Below are positions 6,692-13,210 of a DNA stretch of 18,291 nucleotides, piece after piece. Within the stretch, counting starts at the first letter, position 1. Each line of letters starts with the position of its first letter. The stretch comes from Pseudonocardiales bacterium. Its GTDB lineage: Bacteria; Actinomycetota; Actinomycetes; Mycobacteriales; Jatrophihabitantaceae. The DNA lies in contig JAVEEO010000124.1 of assembly GCA_030840415.1 (NCBI GenBank), positions 1 through 18,291 on the forward strand, given 5' to 3'. The notes under the pieces were generated by a model that saw nothing but the letters and a program-made list of their open reading frames with translations, did no database searches and was not told where the DNA came from. The translations under genes and the position numbers were made by a program.

Positions 6692-7002
6692 TGCTTGCTG
6701 ATGGGAGGCCCCGTATTCCCGTTGGCGGTAATGCGACCTGGGTGTCCGTGCTCCTGCTCGATGCCGCACCCAACGCCGTCGATCTCACCGGATGGACGAT
6801 CGCAGATCGAATGGTGCGCGCCTGCCCGCTGCCAACTGAACAGCTCGCGGCCGGCGCCGTCCTGCAGGCACCCATTACCGCCCCGACACGGCTTGAAAAC
6901 CAGGGTGGCTCCATCAGACTCCTCGTTGCGACCGGCCTCAAACTTGACGGGGTCACATACACCGAGGATCAGGCCAGGCGTGAGGGTTGGATGATCGCCT
7001 GA
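6652..7002 (+). pseudogene. Lamin-tail-domain fragment (C-terminal remnant)
   Basis: From about 6715 the plus strand encodes a clear lamin tail domain: ATWVSVLLLDAAPNAVDLTG, WTIADR, QLAAGAVLQAPI, RLENQGGSIRLLVATGLKLD, GVTYTEDQARREGWMIA. An LTD with a YTxxQAxxEGW ending is known at the C-terminus of DUF2278 (YukJ-like) proteins, usually after about 200 further residues that are absent here. The residues before the domain (MRLPPHHRQRLSRLLADG) look like noise, and ATG 6652 has no ribosome site. I therefore read it as the 3' end of a gene truncated near 6700, not an intact gene; a freestanding short LTD protein is the alternative. Confidence 0.55.
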
Positions 7003-7031
7003 GATAGGCACCCAACCGGGCATCAGGCGAT
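6994..7031 (+). terminator. 9-bp inverted repeat at the LTD stop codon
   Basis: ATCGCCTGA (6994-7002, including the stop) pairs with TCAGGCGAT (7023-7031) across a 20-nt loop. It may be the old terminator of the truncated gene; the long loop makes this uncertain. Confidence 0.3.
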
Positions 7032-7132
7032 GTCTATCGTCGAGGGGCGATTACCGCCGGAAGGCACCGGATTCTGATGCGCGGCCAGGCGAACGCGATC
7101 AGCGAGTTCCGGGAACCGTTGCCCAGCGCAGC

Positions 7133-7161
7133 GTCATGGGTCAGCTACGCTGACCCATGAC
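7133..7161. repeat. Perfect 13-bp palindrome with 3-nt loop
   Basis: GTCATGGGTCAGC (7133-7145) pairs fully with 7149-7161 around TAC. On the minus strand the stop codon of the 52-residue gene lies in this hairpin's loop, so it may serve as that gene's terminator. Its symmetry would also fit a protein-binding operator or an element end. Confidence 0.6.
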
Positions 7162-7303
7162 CCGCTGCACCTTCGATGAGGAGGTCGGTGAGGACGGAGA
7201 ACCATAAGCCACCGACGTATTCGCGGGTGCGATCGTCAGTGATCGGCTCGAACCTTGTCGGCTGACCGCCGAGCATCTTCCCAGGCATGGTGAATTGCGT
7301 CAT
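7145..7303 (-). CDS. 52-residue small protein, unknown
   Basis: Minus-strand ORF: MTQFTMPGKMLGGQPTRFEP, ITDDRTREYVGGLWFSVLTD, LLIEGAAGHGSA. The balanced composition and mixed helix and loop character suggest real coding sequence. The ATG at 7303 has only a weak GTGAG just upstream. It is divergent from the 108-residue gene, with 41 bp between the starts. Its stop falls in the loop of a perfect palindrome, and the last residues are encoded by one arm, so the original C-terminus may have been replaced. No family recognised. Confidence 0.45.
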   Translation of the reverse strand: MTQFTMPGKMLGGQPTRFEPITDDRTREYVGGLWFSVLTDLLIEGAAGHGSA

Positions 7304-7306
7304 ACT
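7278..7306 (+). promoter_or_regulatory. Candidate promoter for the radical SAM unit
   Basis: TTCCCA (7278-7283) and CATACT (7301-7306) are separated by 17 bp, four of six matches to each sigma-70 box, giving a start about 30 nt before the ATG at 7345. It overlaps the 5' end of the divergent 52-residue gene. Weak prediction. Confidence 0.3.
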
Positions 7307-7344
7307 CACGAGACGTTGACGTTTAAGGGCATTCGGGGGAAGCC

Positions 7345-7671
7345 ATGAAACAGCGCGGGTCTGAGATCCTGAAGGAGCAGTACTCGTCCGGGGGCTTCAC
7401 GCTCGATGACAGCATGATCGACGAGTTGGCCAAAGTCCTCGACGCCTTCGAACTTCGTGATGTCTTCATCAAAGGCACCCCGAAGCCGGACTACCTACGC
7501 CTCACCGTCGATGTCGACGACAACGACCGCTGTGGGACCATCGTCAAGGGGGTCGCTGGAATCCTTGGAAAGCGGGGGAGCACGGGTATCCCAGGCGTGG
7601 TCAGGGTCTTCCCGAAGGGGATCCCCTGGCCGGAAGCTTTCACCGTGCAGTTGGATATCGGCACACGTTGA
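7345..7671 (+). CDS. 108-residue protein paired with radical SAM enzyme
   Basis: An N-terminal helical part (about 1-38, GSEILKEQYSSGGFTLDDSM, IDELAKVLDAF) is followed by a beta-rich part (LRDVFIKGTPKPDYLRLTVD, VRVFPKGIPWPEAFTVQLDI). One Cys, C63, lies in a DNDRCGT loop. The ATG at 7345 follows GGGGGA at about 4-5 nt. It is 12 bp upstream of the radical SAM gene and in the same frame, separated by one TGA. I do not recognise the family. It is not PqqD-like. By context it could be a substrate-binding partner, a substrate, or a domain of the radical SAM protein encoded separately. Confidence 0.75.
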   Translation: MKQRGSEILKEQYSSGGFTLDDSMIDELAKVLDAFELRDVFIKGTPKPDYLRLTVDVDDNDRCGTIVKGVAGILGKRGSTGIPGVVRVFPKGIPWPEAFTVQLDIGTR

Positions 7672-7683
7672 CACCAGACCCTC

Positions 7684-8682
7684 ATGGGTCTCACCGGCGC
7701 AAGCGCGATCCTTCAGGTTCACCCCTCGCGGCGGTGCAACCTGCGGTGCCATCACTGTTACTCGTCGTCCGGTCCGTGGGTGGCGGACACGACCGACCTC
7801 GACGTTCTGCTACGCACGGTGAGCCAGGCTCGCAAGCTGGGTTACGAGGTGCTGGCCGTTTCCGGCGGCGAACCGCTCCTCTTCCGGGACTTGTCCCCCT
7901 TGCTGGGGCACGCGCACCAGTTGGGCATGCGCACAGCAGTGACCACCAACGGGCTGCTACTCACCGAAAAGCGGCTCTCCAAGCTCATGGGCCTCGTTGA
8001 CGTCCTGGCCATCTCGCTCGACGGCCACCCAGAGACGCACGATTGGATGCGGGGTGATCGACGGGCGTTCGCCCGGATGTTCGCGCGCCTGCCCGCGGTG
8101 CGTGACTCGGGTATCACTTTCGCCTTCATCACGACGCTCACGATGCTCAATGCCCACGAGCTCGAGTTCGTGTTCGAGCTGGCAACTGAGTACAACGCTG
8201 CTCTCGTGCAAGTCCACCCGCTCGAGCCCGACGGCGCCGGAGCCAACCTCGTGGCCTCGGTACCGGACTCGACCGAACTCGGCTTCGCGTTCTTCGAGGC
8301 GACGCGACTGAGCGTCGTTCACGGCATCCCGGTCCAGATTGACGTTGTCACCCAGAAGGATCTGCGGTCCGCTCCCGAGCGCTTCCTCATCGCCCCGCCG
8401 GATCCGCGAGCCTCGTTGGCTAGTTGGCTGACCCCGTTGGTCCTCGAAACCGATGGGACCGTGGTCCCGCTTTCGTATGGTTTCGGGCGCGGCTACGCGC
8501 TCGGGAATGTGCGGGAGGCCCCGCTCCGCGCCCTAGCCGAGCGGTGGGACTCCGAACCGTTGCGACGCCAGGCGCTCATCCTCTACGAGGAACTCGTACG
8601 CGACGACGTCAAGCTGACCAACTGGTACGAGCGGATGATGCGTCGCTCGATAGCGACGCCGGTAGACATCGCGGCTGTGTAG
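7684..8682 (+). CDS. Radical SAM protein lacking auxiliary cluster
   Basis: 332 residues. C18-x3-C22-x2-C25 (HPSRRCNLRCHHCY) would bind the [4Fe-4S] cluster that cleaves S-adenosylmethionine. SGGEP (60-64) and AISLDG (109-114) are the standard SAM-binding strands. The order and the C-terminal TDGTVVPLSYG...YALGNVREAPL resemble PqqE/MftC-type peptide-modifying enzymes with a SPASM region. However, the usual Cys after VP is Leu, and the protein has only three cysteines in total, so no auxiliary cluster can form. No Shine-Dalgarno precedes the ATG; translation probably depends on termination at the upstream TGA 12 bp away. The unit is closed by the hairpin at 8731-8764. The substrate is unknown; linkage to the P450 and NRPS/PKS genes to the right is possible but unproven. 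Confidence 0.88.
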   Translation: MGLTGASAILQVHPSRRCNLRCHHCYSSSGPWVADTTDLDVLLRTVSQARKLGYEVLAVSGGEPLLFRDLSPLLGHAHQLGMRTAVTTNGLLLTEKRLSKLMGLVDVLAISLDGHPETHDWMRGDRRAFARMFARLPAVRDSGITFAFITTLTMLNAHELEFVFELATEYNAALVQVHPLEPDGAGANLVASVPDSTELGFAFFEATRLSVVHGIPVQIDVVTQKDLRSAPERFLIAPPDPRASLASWLTPLVLETDGTVVPLSYGFGRGYALGNVREAPLRALAERWDSEPLRRQALILYEELVRDDVKLTNWYERMMRRSIATPVDIAAV

Positions 8683-8730
8683 CGCCTCTGGATCGGTAAG
8701 AGCGGCGACTGTCGTGGCACGGGCGGTGAG

Positions 8731-8764
8731 GGCGGCCGACCGCACGGGGGAGCGGCCGGCCGCC
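8731..8764 (+). terminator. Hairpin terminator after radical SAM gene
   Basis: A GC-rich stem (8731-8743 with 8752-8764) pairs at 12 of 13 positions around an 8-nt loop, about 50 nt after the radical SAM stop. It separates the radical SAM unit from the P450 gene, which must have its own promoter in 8765-8915; TACAGT at 8857 is the only -10-like box I noticed. Confidence 0.6.
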
Positions 8765-8915
8765 AGCGGATATGTTAACCCGCGCGGTCGTCGAAGGCTT
8801 ACGGGCCCATCCCGTAGCTGGCATTCAAGGCTCGTGGAGTAGGCCAGCACCGCGCGTACAGTACGTCTGTCATGGTTTCACCCGGTATCGCGCCGAGAGG
8901 GTTACCCAGCCAGCC

Positions 8916-10145
8916 ATGCCCACCGCACCTGTGCCGTTCGAGTTCGAACCCACCGGCACCGAGCCGGTGGACTTTCCGTTCGGGCCGCCCGTGACGATCG
9001 AACTCGACCCGGCATTCGCCGCGCTCCGGGAGCGGCAACCGGTCGTCAGGATCCGGCTGCCGTTCGGCGGTGAGGGCTGGATGGTCCTGCGGTACGCCGA
9101 CAACGTCGCACTGCTCGGCGACCGCCGGTTCACCCGCGCCGAAGCAGTCGGTGAGGACGTGCCGCGCACCACCGTGATCCCGCCGGGCGGGTCCGCCCTG
9201 ACCCTGCTCGACCCGCCCGAACACGGTCGGCTGCGCGGCTACGCCGTCCGCGCGCTGGGCTCGCGGCGGGTGCTGGAACTCGGCCCGCGGATCGCCGAGA
9301 TCGCCGACGAGCTGATCGCCGACCTGTTGCGCGGCGGCCCGCCGGCCGACCTGGTCAGCGGCTTCGCGCTGGCGCTGCCCATGCGGGTGATCTGCGAGCT
9401 GCTCGGAGTTCCCTACGCCGATCGCGAACGATTCTCCGCGGCGGCCGCGGTGTTCCTGTCCTCGACGGCGCACAGCCGGGAGCAGGTGGAGCGCGCGGTG
9501 GATGACATGTCCGACTACCTCTGGGACCTGATCGAGCGACGCCGCGGGCAGCCCGAAGAGCCGGACCTGATCAGCGTCCTGGTACAGGCGCAGGAGGACG
9601 GCGATCGGCTCGACGACGACGAGTTGCTGACGCTGTGCGCCACCCTGCTGTCGGCCGGCTTCGAGAATGTCGCCAACGCGATCGGCAGCTACACCTACTT
9701 GCTTATGTCACGGCCGGACCTGGCCACCGAGCTGCGGCAGAGGCCTGACCTGGTTCCCGCTGCGATCGAGGAGTTCCTGCGTCTGGTGCCCCCGACTGTG
9801 GGTGTCACCCATGCCCGGATCGCGACCGAGGACCTCGACATCGCCGGCACGGCCATCCGGCGCGGCGAGGCGGTCTTCGCGTCGTTGCCGGCGGCCAACC
9901 GGGACCCGGCGGTGTTCGAGCACCCGGACGAAGTGCGCCTGGATCGAACCGGGCCCCGGCACCTCGGCTTCGGCCACGGCCCGCACCACTGCATCGGCGC
10001 GGCATTGGCCCGATCCGAACTGACGATTGCCCTTCGTGCCCTGCTCACCGCGCTGCCCGGCCTGCGGTTGGACCCGGACCGGCCGGTCGTTTGGCGGGCC
10101 GGCCTGACCCTGCGCGGCCCCGCCGTTCTGCCGGTCTGCTGGTAG
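8916..10145 (+). CDS. Cytochrome P450
   Basis: 409 residues, the normal length for a soluble class I bacterial P450. Motifs: C-helix DPPEHGRLR (about 99-107), I-helix SAGFENVANAIG (about 246-257), ExxR in EEFLR (286-289), and the heme loop FGHGPHHCIG with C359 as thiolate ligand. In the I-helix the acid is kept (E250) but the usual Thr is Asn (N251), which may alter oxygen activation. I use the ATG at 8916 (MPTAPVPFEFEP), which matches family N-termini; the ribosome site is poor (GAGAGG 15 nt away). The frame is open to an ATG at 8772. It lies 2 bp before the MFS gene, so the two form an operon. Probable oxidative tailoring enzyme for the product of the NRPS/PKS block. Confidence 0.9.
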   Translation: MPTAPVPFEFEPTGTEPVDFPFGPPVTIELDPAFAALRERQPVVRIRLPFGGEGWMVLRYADNVALLGDRRFTRAEAVGEDVPRTTVIPPGGSALTLLDPPEHGRLRGYAVRALGSRRVLELGPRIAEIADELIADLLRGGPPADLVSGFALALPMRVICELLGVPYADRERFSAAAAVFLSSTAHSREQVERAVDDMSDYLWDLIERRRGQPEEPDLISVLVQAQEDGDRLDDDELLTLCATLLSAGFENVANAIGSYTYLLMSRPDLATELRQRPDLVPAAIEEFLRLVPPTVGVTHARIATEDLDIAGTAIRRGEAVFASLPAANRDPAVFEHPDEVRLDRTGPRHLGFGHGPHHCIGAALARSELTIALRALLTALPGLRLDPDRPVVWRAGLTLRGPAVLPVCW

Positions 10146-10147
10146 CG

Positions 10148-11407
10148 ATGTCGCTGCTGCGCGACAACGGCGCCTTCCGCTCGCTCTGGTCGGCGAACGT
10201 GGCCAGCCAGTTCGGGGTGCGAGTCGGCGGCCTGGTCGTACCGCTGGTGGCCATCGGCACCCTGCACGCGTCACCGTTCGCGATCGGTGCACTGACCGCG
10301 GTGCAATACGTCGGCCTGCTGCTCATCGGACTCCCGGCCGGAGTATGGGTCGATCGGATGCCGCGCCGGCCGATCCTGTTCGCAGCCGATACGGTCCGCG
10401 CCGTCCTGTTCGGCAGCGTCGCGGCCATGGGCCTGCTCGGCTGGCTCAGCTATCCGCAACTGCTTGCCGTCGTCCTGTTCGGCGGGTTCGCGACCGTCTT
10501 CTTCGACGTTGCGCAACTGTCGCTGCTGCCCGGCCTGGTGGGCCCGCAGGACCTGATCGAGGGCAATGCCCGGATCCAGGCCGCGCAGTCGGTCGCGCTC
10601 ATCGCGGGCCCCGCGATCGGTGGCGTGCTGGTGTCCGCCGTCGGGACGTCCGGCGCGGTGTGGGTCACCGCGGCGGGATTCGCGTTGTCCGGCCTGCAGA
10701 TCGTGCGCATCCGCACCGTCGAGCCGCCGTCCGGGCGAGCGGCCGCGACCTCGTTGCCACGGCAGATCGCCGAAGGACTGCGGCTCGTCTTCTCCCAACC
10801 CGTGCTTCGCGGGATCGCCCTGTGCACGGCATGGAGCAACCTCTTCCAGTCCATGTTCATCAGCCTGAACCTGCTGCTGTTGACCAGGATCGTCGGCCTG
10901 TCCGGCGCTGTCGTCGGCCTGCTGATCGCCTGCTCGGGCATCGGCGCGGTGCTCGGCGCCCTGGCCGGCCATCGCGTTGCCCGGCGGATCGGGCGGGCCC
11001 GCACGGCGTGGCTGGCGCTGGTGCTCACCCAACCGTTGATGTTGCTGGTGCCCGTCACGGGGCCGGGTTGGCGGTGCGCCTTCTTCGCGGTCGGAACGGG
11101 TGCGTGCAGCTTCGGCGGGACGATCTACAACATCGCCCAGGTCACGCTGCGCCAGTTGATGTGCCCGCCTGAGCTGCTCGGGCGGATGAACGCGTCCAAC
11201 CGGGTCGTGGTGTTCTCGACCCTGCCGGTGGGAAGCCTGGTAGCGGGGGTGCTCGCCGGATCCATCGGCGTGCGCGCGACCCTCTGGATCGCAGCCGTCG
11301 GTGTCTCGCTATCCAGCGGCTGGCTGCTGGCCTCGCCGCTGCGTCACACCCGGGACGGCCCCGGCCTGCCGCCGCCGGGCCAGCCGGCGGTGTCCGCTGC
11401 CCGGTAG
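10148..11407 (+). CDS. MFS exporter (DHA3/EntS-like)
   Basis: About 419 residues with about 12 hydrophobic segments. It begins MSLLRDNGAFRSLW, a typical start of MFS_3 / enterobactin-exporter-like proteins. Motif A between helices 2 and 3 is intact: GVWVDRMPRR (G-x-x-x-D-R-x-x-RR). The first half contains FFDVAQLSLLPGLV and the conserved GNARIQAAQSVALIAGPAIG segment seen in this subfamily. The start at 10148 is 2 bp after the P450 stop and replaces a longer overlapping ORF. There is no strong ribosome site, so coupling to the P450 is likely. Probable proton-driven exporter of the cluster product or resistance pump, in the cytoplasmic membrane. Confidence 0.9.
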   Translation: MSLLRDNGAFRSLWSANVASQFGVRVGGLVVPLVAIGTLHASPFAIGALTAVQYVGLLLIGLPAGVWVDRMPRRPILFAADTVRAVLFGSVAAMGLLGWLSYPQLLAVVLFGGFATVFFDVAQLSLLPGLVGPQDLIEGNARIQAAQSVALIAGPAIGGVLVSAVGTSGAVWVTAAGFALSGLQIVRIRTVEPPSGRAAATSLPRQIAEGLRLVFSQPVLRGIALCTAWSNLFQSMFISLNLLLLTRIVGLSGAVVGLLIACSGIGAVLGALAGHRVARRIGRARTAWLALVLTQPLMLLVPVTGPGWRCAFFAVGTGACSFGGTIYNIAQVTLRQLMCPPELLGRMNASNRVVVFSTLPVGSLVAGVLAGSIGVRATLWIAAVGVSLSSGWLLASPLRHTRDGPGLPPPGQPAVSAAR

Positions 11408-11429
11408 TCCGGCCGGCGGCGCGAGATCA

Positions 11430-11458
11430 TTGACCGGTCCGAGCGTGACGGCTAAATT
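11430..11458 (+). promoter_or_regulatory. Near-consensus promoter of the 24-codon peptide gene
   Basis: TTGACC (11430-11435), 17-bp spacer, TAAATT (11453-11458). This is the best sigma-70/HrdB-type promoter I see in the window, with five of six matches at -35 and four of six at -10. The predicted start near 11465 leaves a leader of about 80 nt before the ATG at 11544. Confidence 0.6.
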
Positions 11459-11543
11459 CAAAGCGCTCGTACCCTTACAAATCGGCTTACGCCAGGTGGG
11501 GTCGTCCGCTTGCTTGCCTGTCCCGTCGGAGGGAGGTTTCCCC

Positions 11544-11618
11544 ATGGTTCCCAGCGCCCCCAGCCACAACGTGAACGCAACGTTCAAGGTTCGTCGCCCG
11601 ACCACGAAGCCCAGCTGA
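11544..11618 (+). CDS. Isolated 24-residue peptide gene
   Basis: ATG at 11544 is preceded at 7 nt by GGAGGGAGG, the strongest Shine-Dalgarno in the window. The peptide begins MVPSAPSHNVNATF and ends KVRRPTTKPS: basic, rich in Pro, Ser and Thr, with no Cys, Trp or Tyr. It has its own near-consensus promoter (11430-11458) and terminator (11626-11655), so it forms a complete small transcription unit between MFS exporter 1 and the convergent nucleotidyltransferase gene. The same frame is open back to GTG 11445, giving 57 residues, but that start lies before the predicted transcription start. It could be a ribosomally made peptide precursor, a regulatory peptide or a small RNA-linked ORF. No RiPP family recognised. 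Confidence 0.55.
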   Translation: MVPSAPSHNVNATFKVRRPTTKPS

Positions 11619-11625
11619 ACCGGTC

Positions 11626-11655
11626 GGTGAGCCCGGGCCCGTGCCGGGGCTCACC
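11626..11655. terminator. Hairpin terminator between convergent genes
   Basis: GGTGAGCCCGGGC pairs with GCCGGGGCTCACC at 12 of 13 positions around a CCGT loop. It begins 8 nt after the peptide stop and 14 nt from the nucleotidyltransferase stop on the other strand, so it can serve both. Confidence 0.65.
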
Positions 11656-11668
11656 ACTGGGTCCTTCA

Positions 11669-12700
11669 CTACCCCGCAAGCGATGCGGCTGCCCGTTGTG
11701 CGCGCTCCAACTCGGCCAGCATCAGCTCCTCGCCGGAGAGCAACAGGCAGGTCCCGATCGGCGTGGTGGCAAGGTCGAGATCGTCGATCCGGTGGAACTC
11801 GGCCGCCATTCCCGGATGGGGCGTGGTGTCCAGCGGGTAGCCGTAGTAGACGGCCGGCAGCTCGTCCGCCCGCTCCGCGCGCCTGGCCTTCTCGGCGGGG
11901 GCTGCGCTCGCCAGCGCCCTCTCGATGCCGTCCCAGTGCGCGCCGAGGTCCACCCAGGACCGCGTTTTGGCAATCAGATTCAGCAGTTCCGGGGTTCGCC
12001 GCTGCTCCATGGTCTCGGCGACGATCCGGTGCGCGAGCGCCTGATCGAGCCGCTGGTCGAGTCGGCGGCTGAGCACCAGGAAGTCCAGCAGGTCCTTGAC
12101 GGAAAACTTCCGCTGGAACCGCTCCTCGGCGACGGTGTGCAGTTCGCGAATGTCCTCGTCGTCGGACATCGCGGTGCGGATCGGAGCACCGACCGGGACG
12201 TCGCCGCAGAACGCGCAGGTCGCGATGTCGGCGCCGAGCGGCTTGTCCAGCAGCGGTTCTTCCGCCGGCCACTTCATCGCGATGACGAAGTGCTGCTCGG
12301 ACGGGGTTCGGAGCACGCTGACGCTCTGCGCTATCGCCCCGTAGCTGTCGCGCAGGTCTATCACTGTGCGCCACAGCATCTGCTCGTCCTCGGCAATCAG
12401 GTCGACGTCGCCGGAGTTCCGGATCAGCCAGGGCGGCATGTGGCGAGCAATCCGCTCACCCTTGATGACCGTCACACCGGTGCGATCGCGGACCTGGGCG
12501 CCGACCCCGTGCAGCGTCGCCACCCGGCGCCGCACCCGCTCGAGGTACTCCTGCGCCCCGACCGTGATGGGGATGTCGCGGGCCACGACCGTCGACAGCC
12601 AACTGGCCAGCACCCCCTTGCGGTTGGCCGTCGCGGCAACCTGCCACAGCGGTGCATCCGGCGGACTGCCCAGCAACTGCTCGATGATGTCGAACTCCAT
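11669..12700 (-). CDS. Nucleotidyltransferase-fold protein (NTP_transf_5-like)
   Basis: 343 residues from ATG 12700, which has AAGGG about 6 nt upstream; an in-frame ATG at 12784 would add 28 residues without support. VIKGERIARHM (K80) followed by LIRNSGDVDLI (D98, D100) matches the uncharacterised nucleotidyltransferase family PF14907, in which a KG helix precedes an R-x-x-D-x-D metal site. A C-x-x-C pair occurs in ATCAFCGD. The helical C-terminal half (FSVKDLLDFLVLSRRLDQRL, PGMAAEFHRIDDLDLATTPI) also fits. Members of this family occur next to lasso-peptide and other peptide-modification genes; the reaction is not established. Here it converges with a 24-codon peptide gene inside an NRPS/PKS block. 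It might transfer a nucleotide to an acid, sugar or peptide, or serve self-protection. Confidence 0.75.
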   Translation of the reverse strand: MEFDIIEQLLGSPPDAPLWQVAATANRKGVLASWLSTVVARDIPITVGAQEYLERVRRRVATLHGVGAQVRDRTGVTVIKGERIARHMPPWLIRNSGDVDLIAEDEQMLWRTVIDLRDSYGAIAQSVSVLRTPSEQHFVIAMKWPAEEPLLDKPLGADIATCAFCGDVPVGAPIRTAMSDDEDIRELHTVAEERFQRKFSVKDLLDFLVLSRRLDQRLDQALAHRIVAETMEQRRTPELLNLIAKTRSWVDLGAHWDGIERALASAAPAEKARRAERADELPAVYYGYPLDTTPHPGMAAEFHRIDDLDLATTPIGTCLLLSGEELMLAELERAQRAAASLAG

Positions 12701-13210
12701 GACCACCCTTGGCTGGTTGCGTTCGGTATGGCCGGGGCTCGGTTCGCCTACCGGCCGCTGCGGGATAGCGCCGATCGGGGTCATAGTGCCCTACGGCCAG
12801 GCCGGCGACGAGTCGGTGGGCGGACTCGCACCAGGCGCGACCGGTGCCAGCCCAAGCCTCGTCGACCGGGTCGACTTCGAGGTTGCCGGCTTGGGACCGG
12901 GCGCGCTGGGCCGTCCCGGCCGGTGTGATCGCGGCTGCGCACCCGCGCCCGGTAGCCCGGAGACCGGTCGTCGCGGACCGTGGTCGGGCATTCTCAGACG
13001 TACTGGGTTGATGCTAGGTTGGACAGGTTTTTATAGGTTTGTGCCACGTAGGAAGTACCGCTGCAATTCGGGTTAGCTGGAGCTTTCGTGTCTTGGAACC
13101 GACGTCGGTGAGTGCCGGGCGTGTGGCCGCCGTGCTCGGCGGCCGGCGGCAGGTGTTGCCCTGCGCCACAATGGTGGGTCGCCCGTACGGCGCGGTGAGG
13201 TACTGAGTCG
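12701..13210. other. Divergent promoter region
   Basis: 510 bp between the nucleotidyltransferase gene (minus) and the second MFS gene (plus). The part nearest 13000-13080 is AT-richer and carries the plus-strand promoter; on the minus strand the same stretch offers TATAAA as a -10 box. Between 12701 and 13015 one minus-strand frame is open and somewhat protein-like (DPVDEAWAGTGRAW, HRLVAGLAVGHYDPDR) but lacks any start codon, so I do not call it. A 7-bp hairpin (13125-13144) lies in the MFS leader. Confidence 0.5.
13008..13036 (+). promoter_or_regulatory. Promoter candidate for the MFS2-NRPS/PKS operon
   Basis: TTGATG (13008-13013), 17-bp spacer, TTATAG (13031-13036; TATAGG with 18 bp). The surrounding AT-rich patch stands out in the GC-rich block. 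The leader would be about 165 nt, with a GGCCGCC hairpin at 13125-13144. Confidence 0.45.

Noticed and set aside
7345..7671. PqqD-like recognition protein or RiPP precursor
   Set aside because: The predicted helix-then-beta layout and the motifs do not match PqqD, and there is no leader/core boundary or repetitive core; left as unknown.
8765..8915. Possible aromatic minigene (biarylitide type) before the P450
   Set aside because: No short ORF of the MRYYH type with a ribosome site is present here.
11544..12700. Lasso-peptide cluster
   Set aside because: The 24-residue peptide has no leader/core layout with a ring-forming Asp or Glu, and no lasso protease or asparagine-synthetase-like cyclase is visible.
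12702..13016. Coding-like minus-strand frame upstream of the nucleotidyltransferase
   Set aside because: No ATG, GTG or TTG between its upstream stop and the gene, and the region must hold divergent promoters; likely chance open frame.
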